From Dehalococcoidia bacterium (GTDB taxonomy: Bacteria; Chloroflexota; Dehalococcoidia; SZUA-161; SpSt-899): a stretch of DNA of 33,947 nt. Position numbers and translations under genes: made by a program. This document shows, piece after piece, positions 7,646 through 14,560 of this stretch. The notes below the pieces were generated by a model. That model was not told the origin of the DNA, did no database searches, and worked only from the letters and a program-made list of their open reading frames with translations. The DNA lies in assembly GCA_023271215.1 (NCBI GenBank), contig JALPYG010000006.1, positions 1-33,947 of the forward strand, in the 5' to 3' direction. How positions within the stretch are numbered: the stretch's first letter is position 1; every line of letters begins with the position of its first letter.

Positions 7646-8773
7646 ATGGGGAAGACTGACTTTGCCAGTTATCAAGCGAGGATTAGAGTTGTCGGAGTGG
7701 GGGGAGGAGGATGCAATGCCGTAAATCGCATGATTCGGAAGAATGCCCAGGGAGTCGAATTCATCGCGGTAAACACCGATGCTCAGGACCTTGACGTGTC
7801 AGAAGCCGCAAAGAAACTTCAGATAGGAGCGAAGCTGACCAAGGGGTTGGGCGTTGGTGGGGACCAGGAACTGGGCCGGAAAGCGGCGGAGGAAAGCCGT
7901 GAGGAACTGGCTGATGCGATCGCTGATACCGACTTGCTGTTTGTCACCGCTGGTATGGGAGGCGGCACCGGCACCGGCGTGGCACCGGTGATTGCTGAGC
8001 TTGGCAAAGAAGCCAAGGCGCTCACCATCGGGATCGTCACCAGGCCGTTCACCTTCGAGGGATCGGTGCGCCGCAATAAGGCCGAGGAGGGGATAGTCAA
8101 CCTTATAGCGCATGTAGACACCCTGATCGTCATTCCCAATGACCGCTTGCTCAGCATCTGCGATTACCGAGTATCGGTGGATGATGCCTTTACAATGGCC
8201 GACGAGATACTGCGAAACGGCGTCCAGTCCATCTCGGAGTTGATCACCGTCCCTGGCCTGATCAACCTTGACTTTGCCGATGTGAAGACGATAATGAGTG
8301 GCGCCGGTCAGGCGTGGATGGCTATCGGTAAAGGCAGCGGCCCGAACCGGGCCCCCGATGCCGCCCGGACAGCTATAACCAGTCCATTGCTCGACGTGAC
8401 CATCGCTGGGGCGACAGGGGTACTCTTGAATGTCACCGGCGGCAACAGCCTGACGATCTCTGAGGTTCATGAAGCGGCTGAGATCATCAAGAACGCTGTT
8501 GATCCCAAAGCGAACATAATCTTCGGGGTGGCACACGACCCTGGCATGAATGACGATATCAGAATCACCCTCATCGCTACCGGATTCCCTGGGGGAAAAC
8601 AGGCCACGGCACAAAACGAAGAGACAATGCGCCAGGAGCTAGCCGATCTGAAGGAAGAGGACAAGCTGGATACGCCTACTTTCCTGCGTCGTCCGCTTCC
8701 ACCTCGGAGGCAGCAGGCGGTAGCCTTCCCTTCCAGGGCGATTCCTGCGCACTATGAGCCTGTGGTGAAATAA
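7646..8773 (+). CDS. ftsZ: FtsZ, tubulin-like cell division GTPase
   Basis: FtsZ polymerises with GTP into the cytokinetic ring. The 375-residue protein has GGGGCNAVNRM near residue 18, the tubulin signature GMGGGTGTGVAPVIAE near 108, and the T7-loop region NLDFADVKTIMSG near 209. The C-terminal tail contains LDTPTFLRR, the conserved peptide that binds FtsA, followed by a short proline- and arginine-rich extension. AGAAAGGAGG precedes ATG 7646. The organism therefore has FtsZ division machinery in addition to the ESCRT-like genes 5 kb downstream. No clear terminator follows; the 113 bases to the convergent meaB gene hold only a 10-bp palindrome at 8778-8787. Confidence 0.97.
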   Translation: MGKTDFASYQARIRVVGVGGGGCNAVNRMIRKNAQGVEFIAVNTDAQDLDVSEAAKKLQIGAKLTKGLGVGGDQELGRKAAEESREELADAIADTDLLFVTAGMGGGTGTGVAPVIAELGKEAKALTIGIVTRPFTFEGSVRRNKAEEGIVNLIAHVDTLIVIPNDRLLSICDYRVSVDDAFTMADEILRNGVQSISELITVPGLINLDFADVKTIMSGAGQAWMAIGKGSGPNRAPDAARTAITSPLLDVTIAGATGVLLNVTGGNSLTISEVHEAAEIIKNAVDPKANIIFGVAHDPGMNDDIRITLIATGFPGGKQATAQNEETMRQELADLKEEDKLDTPTFLRRPLPPRRQQAVAFPSRAIPAHYEPVVK

Positions 8774-8886
8774 AGTAAGCTTACATAGTGGAAATTCTGA
8801 GTGTAGCCTGATTGCAGTTACGCATTGATGCCTTAATCTCTGAAGTGGGAGGGGAGGCAAGAGGAGGGGTTTGGGTTCTGCTTCAG

Positions 8887-9888
8887 CTAAGGTGGTTGCC
8901 CTACCCCGGGCAGCCGTCCTCGGGAGAGCACCTCGCTCTCCGTGATCTCTACGGCGGAGTAAGGGTCAATCTCGCCGTTCTCAACCTGCCCCAACAACGA
9001 TCTCAACCTCTCATTCTCACTCATCAATAGCGAAAGACGGTTTCTGAGCCGGTGCTCGACTGCATGGAGGAACTCCTCCTTCCTCTGTTGCCGTCGCCGG
9101 CGCAAAAGCTCCCCGCTGGATTCTAGAAATTCCTGATGCCTCTTCGCTTCCCGGTAAAGCTCTCCGATCCCTACATCGTTTATCGCTTGCGTGGCCAGAA
9201 TAGGTGGTTGCCATTGATTCATCCTGGGGCTTAACATTAACATCGATTCGAGTTCCACCACCAATCTGTCCGCCCCCGGCCGGTCGGCCTTATTGACCAC
9301 AAAGATATCGGCGATCTCCATAAGTCCGGCCTTCATGGTCTGGATGGCATCTCCAGCTTCGGGCACCAGGGCCACCAGGGTAGTGTCCACGGTCTCCATG
9401 ATATCGAGTTCAGTCTGCCCCACCCCCACCGTTTCCACGAAGATGATGTCCTTGCCGAAGGCGTCCAGGAGTTTCATCACGTTTCGAGTGGTTGTGGGGA
9501 GACCACCGCGACTGCCCCGGGTCGCCATACTGCGGATAAAGACTCCCGGATCGAGGTAATGCTGCTGCATCCTGATGCGGTCGCCCAGCACTGCCCCTCC
9601 AGAGAAGGGACTGGTAGGATCTACCGCTATGATTCCTACGGAGAGCCCTTTGCTTCTGGCCACAGCGGTCAGCCTATCGACCAGTGTGCTTTTGCCTCCG
9701 CCGGGGGGTCCGGTGATACCTATGGAATAAGCCCTTCCCAGGCGAGGATAGATGCCCTTCATGATCTCGGTTACCGCTGGATATCCCCGCTCCACCAGAC
9801 TGATGAGGCGAGATAAAGGCTGCAGCGCCCCGCTTAGCATCCTCTCTACCAGTTCCACGTAACCCTCATTCCGTTCGGGTAAGTTCAA
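8887..9888 (-). CDS. meaB: MeaB/ArgK-family GTPase, methylmalonyl-CoA mutase chaperone
   Basis: MeaB-family GTPases protect and reload the B12-dependent acyl-CoA mutases. The Walker A motif is GITGPPGGGKST near residue 57. It is followed by DPTSPFSGGAVLGDRIRM, SMATRGSRGG, ETVGVGQTE (G3 region) and VNKADRPGADR (G4, NKxD), then a helical C-terminal dimerisation arm. The open frame extends upstream through the tRNA gene, but that part is not coding. I chose TTG at 9888, preceded by AAGGAAAGGG at good spacing, giving 333 residues, the usual family length. No mutase subunit lies in the window, so the exact partner mutase (methylmalonyl-CoA or a related isobutyryl-type) is open. Confidence 0.9.
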   Translation of the reverse strand: MNLPERNEGYVELVERMLSGALQPLSRLISLVERGYPAVTEIMKGIYPRLGRAYSIGITGPPGGGKSTLVDRLTAVARSKGLSVGIIAVDPTSPFSGGAVLGDRIRMQQHYLDPGVFIRSMATRGSRGGLPTTTRNVMKLLDAFGKDIIFVETVGVGQTELDIMETVDTTLVALVPEAGDAIQTMKAGLMEIADIFVVNKADRPGADRLVVELESMLMLSPRMNQWQPPILATQAINDVGIGELYREAKRHQEFLESSGELLRRRRQQRKEEFLHAVEHRLRNRLSLLMSENERLRSLLGQVENGEIDPYSAVEITESEVLSRGRLPGVGQPP

Positions 9889-9926
9889 AATGACCCTTTC
9901 CTTTTTTGCCCGGCAATCAAAGTAAA

Positions 9927-10001
<75 letters not shown>

Positions 10002-10009
10002 TATTATGT

Positions 10010-10038
10010 ATTATATCCCGTCGTGCTGGTTGTAGCAA
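10010..10038 (-). promoter_or_regulatory. Predicted promoter of tRNA-Pro
   Basis: On the minus strand TTGCTA (10038-10033) and a perfect TATAAT (10015-10010) are separated by 17 bases. The expected start is about two bases before the mature tRNA 5' end at 10001. The downstream meaB gene may be read from the same promoter. Confidence 0.65.
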
Positions 10039-10091
10039 TAGTAATAGGGGTCAGGTCTTGTTTCTTGCATCTCTTGCTGTCCCCAGAGAAA

Positions 10092-10628
10092 CTAGTCCAC
10101 GTCGGGCTGGATCAGACCGTAGGTCCCGCCCTTACGACGGTACAACACGTTGAACCGGCCACTGGCATCATCGAAGAAGACGAAGAAGTCGTGCCCCAGC
10201 AGCTCCATTTGCTCCATTGCTTCATCGGGTGACATCGCCTTCACCGGGAAGCGTTTGATCCTGAGCAGCGTGCCTTCCTGCTGTTGGTCTGCAACCAGTT
10301 CTCCCTTTGAGGCCACCAGACGCCGCTTTCTTCCCTGGAGCCTTTCCTTGTACCGGCTGATCTGGCGGGTCATCATGTTGGTCGCGGCATCAACGGCGGA
10401 GAAGATATCAGCCCCTCGCTCTTCGCCCCTGAGGAAGGTACCCCGACAATCAAGGGTCATTTCCACTACATACTGATTTCCTTGTGATCTGGACCGTTCC
10501 TCAGATATCTCCACCTTGGTCTCCGTGATGTTACTGAGGTGGCGATCGAATTTGTCAACCTTTCTAGCGATATACTCCCTGGACTTTTCAGGGACCTCGA
10601 TATTCTTACCTCTGATCACTAAGTTCAT
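10092..10628 (-). CDS. hpf: Ribosome hibernation-promoting factor, long form
   Basis: Long HPF binds the 30S decoding region and dimerises ribosomes into inactive 100S particles during starvation. The 178-residue protein starts MNLVIRGKNIEVPEKSREYI, the N-terminal HPF/YfiA domain (about residues 1-100). A basic linker leads to the C-terminal dimerisation domain (about 120-176), with the family stretch MSPDEAMEQMELLGHDFFVF. Length matches the long class. The ribosome site AGGAGG lies seven bases before ATG 10628. The gene stands alone, with 128 bases separating it from comF. Confidence 0.95.
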   Translation of the reverse strand: MNLVIRGKNIEVPEKSREYIARKVDKFDRHLSNITETKVEISEERSRSQGNQYVVEMTLDCRGTFLRGEERGADIFSAVDAATNMMTRQISRYKERLQGRKRRLVASKGELVADQQQEGTLLRIKRFPVKAMSPDEAMEQMELLGHDFFVFFDDASGRFNVLYRRKGGTYGLIQPDVD

Positions 10629-10731
10629 TTCATCCTCCTATTTTACGGCATAGGAATCTCAGAATTTTCTATGCTTCGTAAAGAGGCGAAGCCCCTTGAA
10701 AACCCCAGGACATAACCGCTTCAGGGGGTTT

Positions 10732-10750
10732 CAGGGGGAGAATCCCCCTG
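10732..10750. terminator. Hairpin downstream of comF
   Basis: CAGGGGGA (10732-10739), loop GAA, TCCCCCTG (10743-10750): a perfect 8-bp stem just after the comF stop. There is no U-run on the minus strand, so it is at best a weak terminator or an RNA 3'-end structure. A partial repeat of the CAGGGGG arm lies immediately to the left (10722-10728). Confidence 0.4.
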
Positions 10751-10756
10751 GCGGTC

Positions 10757-11470
10757 TTATTGCTCTCTTGAAAAGGTCAATCCCCAAACCGAGGCCGCCC
10801 CGGCCTCTTTCAAGGCGAGGGCACAGGCATTCAGAGTGGCGCCGGTGGTACATACGTCGTCGACCAAAAGTACGCCTTTGCCCTGACAGACCTGATTCTT
10901 ACATCGGAAAGCTCCCTGAACATTGCTGCGCCGGGCCTCAGCCCCCAGGGAGACCTGAGAGGGCGTGTTTCTCAGTCGAACGAGTGATCCGGAGGCTGTT
11001 GGCAAGTCGATCAGGTGGCTCAATTCTTCTGCCAGCAAGTCGGATTGATTATATCCTCGCTGACGCACTCGTTTCGAGTGCAGGGGAACGGCTACCAGGA
11101 TGTCGGTGGGCAGGGGGTTGGATTCCAGATATTCGGCCATAAGTTTCGCCAGTGGTCGGGCCAGGGCTTTTAGATTCCGATACTTCAGGTGGTGCACTGC
11201 GTCGCGTGCCATCCCCCGGTGCAAAAAAAGCGAACGGACGCCATCGATGGCAGGTGGCGAATTAAGGCAGTTGGGGCAGAGTCTTCCCCCGCTGAAGGGA
11301 ACCGCACAACACTCGCAGTACGGTGGAGTGAGGCTGGGAAGCAGGTTGAGGCACGATCGGCAGAGAAACTCGCCTTCCGCACCACACCCGATGCATCGTC
11401 GAGGAAAAATGAGATCGAGAAGCAGATCTCTTGATTGTCTGAGTGCCGTCTGCAAAGTGATAGCTTGCAT
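10757..11470 (-). CDS. ComF-family phosphoribosyltransferase-like protein
   Basis: ComF proteins combine zinc-ribbon cysteines with a type I phosphoribosyltransferase fold and are linked to DNA uptake or processing. The substrate is unknown in most bacteria. The 237-residue protein has four CxxC pairs in its first 70 residues (CIGC, CRSC, CECC, CPNC). The PRPP-binding loop VLLVDDVCTTGAT is near residue 201, and RQRGYNQS, a ComF hallmark, is near 136. It starts at ATG 11470, directly after the pyrD stop at 11471, so it is probably translated with pyrD. No other competence genes are nearby. Confidence 0.88.
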   Translation of the reverse strand: MQAITLQTALRQSRDLLLDLIFPRRCIGCGAEGEFLCRSCLNLLPSLTPPYCECCAVPFSGGRLCPNCLNSPPAIDGVRSLFLHRGMARDAVHHLKYRNLKALARPLAKLMAEYLESNPLPTDILVAVPLHSKRVRQRGYNQSDLLAEELSHLIDLPTASGSLVRLRNTPSQVSLGAEARRSNVQGAFRCKNQVCQGKGVLLVDDVCTTGATLNACALALKEAGAASVWGLTFSREQ

Positions 11471-12412
11471 TCAACCGATATGCGCCGCGCCGATAAGCTC
11501 CTCAAGGTTCCTGATTCCCACTCTTGCCATGAATTGTTCTATGCCTTGCTGGATGCTGAGCAGGGCCTGGGGATCGGTGAACGTAGCTGTTCCTACCTGA
11601 ATGGCGCTGGCACCAGCCATGATGAATTCGAGGGCATCGTTGCCCGAGGCGATTCCCCCACATCCGATGATTGGCACCTTAACTTCGTGAGCCACCTTGT
11701 ACACCAGGTAAAGGGCGAGAGGCTTGATTGCCGGACCCGAAAGCCCCCCTGAGATATTGCCCAGCGCAGGGCGGCGGCTCATGGTATCGATGGCCATGCC
11801 TTTGAAGGTATTGGCAATCGTTAGAGAATCAGCGCCGGCGTCGGCAACGGCGCGAGCGATTTCAACGATGTCGGTGACATTTGGGGTGAGCTTGACGATA
11901 ACCGGCAGACCGGTTCGAGTCCTGACCACCGAGATCACTTCAGCCGCCATCCGGGGACTTGTTCCAAACTCCATTCCTCCGGATGCCAGATTAGGGCAAC
12001 TGATGTTCACCTCTATTCCTCTGATGCCCTCCACCCCGTCCAGCAGCGTCGCCAGTCGGGCGTACTCCTCGACGCTCTCTCCGGCGATGTTTACGATCAC
12101 CGGAACCTGCCACTCCGCCCAGAGCGGCGCTTTATCCTGGATCAGGGCTTCCAGTCCGATGTTCTCCAACCCAATTGAATTCAGTAAGCCAGCGGTGGTT
12201 TCAACCAGGCGCGGCTGGGGATTACCCTCGCGCGGCCACAAGGTGATCCCTTTTGAGACTATAGCTCCCAGCCTCTGGATGTCAATGATCCCGGCATATT
12301 CGGTCCCGTAGCCGAAGGTGCCGGAGGCAGCCATCACCGGGCTGGATAAGAGGAGCCCCCTCTCATTCTGAGGTGCCAGTTGCACCGAGAGATTCAGATT
12401 GCAGGTGTCCAT
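11471..12412 (-). CDS. pyrD: Dihydroorotate dehydrogenase, class 1B-type catalytic subunit
   Basis: This FMN enzyme oxidises dihydroorotate to orotate in pyrimidine synthesis. The TIM-barrel protein shows NERGLLLSSPVMAASGTFG near the N-terminus, the catalytic-loop Cys in VNISCPN near residue 140, KLTPNVTDI with the FMN-binding Lys, and the phosphate loop IGCGGIASGNDALEFI. A longer frame runs to 12490. I chose ATG at 12412 (MDTCNLNL), giving 313 residues, the usual class 1B size, with AGGA upstream. Class 1B enzymes normally pair with the iron-sulfur/FAD subunit PyrK, which is not in this window, so the electron acceptor is uncertain. Confidence 0.92.
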   Translation of the reverse strand: MDTCNLNLSVQLAPQNERGLLLSSPVMAASGTFGYGTEYAGIIDIQRLGAIVSKGITLWPREGNPQPRLVETTAGLLNSIGLENIGLEALIQDKAPLWAEWQVPVIVNIAGESVEEYARLATLLDGVEGIRGIEVNISCPNLASGGMEFGTSPRMAAEVISVVRTRTGLPVIVKLTPNVTDIVEIARAVADAGADSLTIANTFKGMAIDTMSRRPALGNISGGLSGPAIKPLALYLVYKVAHEVKVPIIGCGGIASGNDALEFIMAGASAIQVGTATFTDPQALLSIQQGIEQFMARVGIRNLEELIGAAHIG

Positions 12413-12452
12413 TATATTCCTGGCGTTCAATGTCCTGACTACTGACCAATGA

Positions 12453-13310
12453 CTACAGCGTACTATACGTCTCCTGCAAAAGCAGAGCATCCCCTTCTAG
12501 ATTGGGGCTCTCACAAACGACCATCCCTCTGGCATCGTGGTCCCGCAGTGCCTGAAGAAGCTCCACATATTGAAAATCTGAGTCCCTTAGATCGAGATGC
12601 TTTCTCTCGCCCTTGTCGCCATACTCGATTCCCGAAACGTGGAGGTGCAGATTATCCAGGCCCTTCCTCCCCAGCTTCTCTCCCACTTGATCCAGGACCC
12701 AGGAAAAATCCCTGTAGCAATTGAATTTACCCGTCCGGGCATGCAGGTGCGCAAAATCAATGCAGGGCGCTACGCCATCTATCTCGGCGCTAAGCCTTAG
12801 TATCTCGTTCAAAGTGCCGAACTGACTTCCCTTCCCGGTGGTCTCGGGCCGGATCCAGACCCTTTTCCTTTCCTTATCCAGTTGTTCTATTATCTCGGCA
12901 AGGTGCCTCTTCACTCTCTCGTAGACCTCATCCGGGGGGCGTTTCATGTAAAAGGCGGCGTGGAACACGATTCCCTCTCCCCCAAACGCGGAGGTGATGC
13001 AGGCAGTCTGGAGGATTCTCTGCCGGCTGGCGACAACCTTCTCCTCCTCCTGGGAATTCAGGTTTATGAAATAGGGGGCGTGAGCGGTCAATCTTACATC
13101 CTGTTTTCGGGCCACCTCGCCGACCGGCAGGGCGCTACTATTGCTCATCCTGACCCCCTGCACGAACTCCACCTCCATGCAGCCGAGGCCAAGCTCGTGA
13201 ATACGCATCACGCCAGCCTGGGTAGTCTGCGACTTAGAACTATGCGGGATGCCTGCGGTGCCGAAGAGCAGGGTGTTTTCGATCCTCTTTCGATTTCCGG
13301 TTCTCAGCAT
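12453..13310 (-). CDS. Endonuclease IV (AP endonuclease family 2)-like TIM-barrel protein
   Basis: Endonuclease IV cuts DNA at abasic sites using three zinc ions. Most of the metal ligands can be matched in this 285-residue protein: His in LTAHAPYFINL, His in GIVFHAAFY, Glu in RPETTGKG, Asp and His in CIDFAHLHA, His in LHLHVSG, and Glu in VVCESPN. The usual Asp-Arg-His triplet of the last loop reads Arg-Lys-His (GERKHLDL), so one ligand is replaced. It is therefore a divergent member whose activity on abasic DNA is likely but unproved; related TIM barrels are sugar isomerases. ATG 13310 follows AAAGGA closely. It lies between aroH and pyrD on the same strand. Confidence 0.82.
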   Translation of the reverse strand: MLRTGNRKRIENTLLFGTAGIPHSSKSQTTQAGVMRIHELGLGCMEVEFVQGVRMSNSSALPVGEVARKQDVRLTAHAPYFINLNSQEEEKVVASRQRILQTACITSAFGGEGIVFHAAFYMKRPPDEVYERVKRHLAEIIEQLDKERKRVWIRPETTGKGSQFGTLNEILRLSAEIDGVAPCIDFAHLHARTGKFNCYRDFSWVLDQVGEKLGRKGLDNLHLHVSGIEYGDKGERKHLDLRDSDFQYVELLQALRDHDARGMVVCESPNLEGDALLLQETYSTL

Positions 13311-13350
13311 AATCCTTTCTTTGGCCTTTCATAACGAATTCTCACCATGC

Positions 13351-13716
13351 TCATTCGGAGGCATTGTTCGTCCTCAGATTCTCCGCACCGTTGATATATA
13401 CATGAACAATCTCGCCGGCATCCTTTTCGGTATTGAATAGGATCAGGATGCGGAGGCATTGTGGCAGGCTCTCAGGGACATGCATCTCGTGGCCGCAAAG
13501 CAGGGCCACCTGCGTCCACCCCATTCGCCGAGCGGCTAATGCCGGGAACTCAGCGGTGAGGTCCGGAGTGGTGGTGAAGAAAGCGCAAGCGATCTCCTCC
13601 ACTTTGATCTCGTTGGCCTGGATCATTTTCTCCAGGAGTTCTTTGGTTGCCTGTAGTATCGATTCCCTGGTGTTTTCCTCGACCGTGGTTGCCCCACGGA
13701 CGCCGCGACAGCGCAT
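13351..13716 (-). CDS. aroH: Chorismate mutase, AroH class
   Basis: AroH-type chorismate mutase converts chorismate to prephenate for phenylalanine and tyrosine synthesis. The 121-residue protein starts MRCRGVRGATTVEENT, containing the active-site Arg of the RGATT motif. It continues with a helix ending at LLEKMIQAN, the strand region ACAFFTTTPDLTAEFPALAAR with the second active-site Arg, and ends with IVHVYINGAENLR, where the Tyr is conserved. Length and motif order fit the monofunctional trimeric class. An AGGAAAGGAA site precedes ATG 13716. It is the first gene of the leftward group aroH, nfo-like, pyrD, comF. Confidence 0.94.
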   Translation of the reverse strand: MRCRGVRGATTVEENTRESILQATKELLEKMIQANEIKVEEIACAFFTTTPDLTAEFPALAARRMGWTQVALLCGHEMHVPESLPQCLRILILFNTEKDAGEIVHVYINGAENLRTNNASE

Positions 13717-13741
13717 AGGCTTGGTTCCTTTCCTACTAATA

Positions 13742-13847
13742 CGTAACTATTCAGCCACAGAGCTCACCTAAGGCGGACAGAGCACAATTTAGCGTGTAGG
13801 GGGGTACGGAGACTACCCGCTACTCGTTTCTCTATGAACTCTGTAGC
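13742..13847. repeat. Dispersed intergenic repeat, copy 1 (in the 321-base gap before the ESCRT-like locus)
   Basis: The segment runs from GTAACTATTCAGCCACAGAG to GAACTCTGTAGCTA and has imperfect inverted ends (AGCCACAGAG against CTCTGTAGCT), with TTTAGCGTGTAG inside. The same motifs recur at 24907-25018. This looks like a small non-coding palindromic element. The rest of the gap 13717-14037 holds two small hairpins and a promoter, with no gene. Confidence 0.65.
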
Positions 13848-13852
13848 TATCA

Positions 13853-13910
13853 ATCACTGGCTGAGTGATCACTATAATACTATCATTTAACGGAGGCGCT
13901 GGCAAGCGCC
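13853..13910. other. Two small inverted repeats upstream of the ESCRT-like locus
   Basis: ATCACT-GGCTG-AGTGAT (13853-13869) and GGCGCT-GGCA-AGCGCC (13895-13910) are perfect 6-bp stems about 80-140 bases before the promoter at 13991. They could be operator or RNA structures. Neither has a U-run on either strand, so terminator function is unlikely. Confidence 0.35.
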
Positions 13911-13990
13911 AATTGATGAGGGAGGCTACGGGCCAATGATAAGCGCGTATACTCCCACTATTAACCGCCAAAATGGAGAAAACAAAAGTG

Positions 13991-14019
13991 TTGACGAAAG
14001 TACATAAATGTGTTATAGT
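13991..14019 (+). promoter_or_regulatory. Strong predicted promoter of the ESCRT-like locus
   Basis: TTGACG (13991-13996), a 17-base spacer and TATAGT (14014-14019) match the housekeeping consensus at ten of twelve positions. The expected transcript starts near 14026, and GGGAG lies just before ATG 14038. This rules out the upstream ATG at 14008 as the start of the first gene. Confidence 0.75.
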
Positions 14020-14037
14020 TACAAAGGGAGAATAGAG

Positions 14038-14559
14038 ATGTATCTCATAGTAGCTAAGTACTCTGATGATGCCGAGAGGAAGAGGATAGACTATCTGTTC
14101 GAGAAGTGGAGAGAGAGGATAAAGATAACTAAACCAGAGGGCATGGTCGTTCTGCTGGATGGTGTGGAGGAAAGGGGTCTTGCCGAGATACTTGAAGACC
14201 TCCTCTCCAGAGTGCAAGAGGATAAAATAACCCTCTACAAACTTGAGCATGTTACCACACAGATCGAAAAGAATGAAAAAGAGCTTCGGGCAAGCATCAG
14301 CGGCGACGAAAAAACTATCGGCCGGCTGCTCAATTTCCTTCTGGCCAGGTATAAAGGGGTACTCAAGAGGGAGTCCCCGCAACTCCGGGAAAAGGTCTAC
14401 GAGGTCTACACCAGGAAAGGAATGGCAGAGGTATCCCTGAGGCTTAAGGAAAGCCCCGGCAAGGTAGACATCCGGGTAAGGATAGCCGGGTATGGGGAGG
14501 TGGTGGATTTGCTCCACAACAAGCTCGGTGAGGAGATGAAATACCTCGAGGAGGCGTAA
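14038..14559 (+). CDS. Hypothetical protein, first gene of the ESCRT-like locus
   Basis: I do not recognise this 173-residue protein. It is charged and soluble with no signal peptide or membrane helix. Secondary structure reads as alpha/beta: a strand (MYLIVAKYS), helix, strand (GMVVLLDG), then helices from 50 to 125 with a KNEKELR stretch, and two late strands (AEVSLRLKE, VDIRVRIAG). Its stop is one base before the next start, with GAGGAGG covering the end of the frame, so it is translated with the coiled-coil gene. It directly follows the promoter at 13991. Its role is presumably tied to the helical proteins downstream, but no function can be named. Confidence 0.85.
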   Translation: MYLIVAKYSDDAERKRIDYLFEKWRERIKITKPEGMVVLLDGVEERGLAEILEDLLSRVQEDKITLYKLEHVTTQIEKNEKELRASISGDEKTIGRLLNFLLARYKGVLKRESPQLREKVYEVYTRKGMAEVSLRLKESPGKVDIRVRIAGYGEVVDLLHNKLGEEMKYLEEA

Positions 14560-14560
14560 A

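Noticed and set aside
8774-8886. Bidirectional terminator between ftsZ and meaB
   Set aside because: Only a 10-bp palindrome GTAAGCTTAC is present, with no GC-rich stem or U-run.
10040-10080. GGGGTCAGGTCTTG text as a REP-transposon remnant upstream of the tRNA
   Set aside because: The motif resembles common repeat ends, but it is short, has no partner in the window and may be chance.
14008-14037. Upstream ATG for the first gene of the ESCRT-like locus
   Set aside because: It overlaps the predicted -10 box and has no ribosome site; ATG 14038 follows GGGAG.
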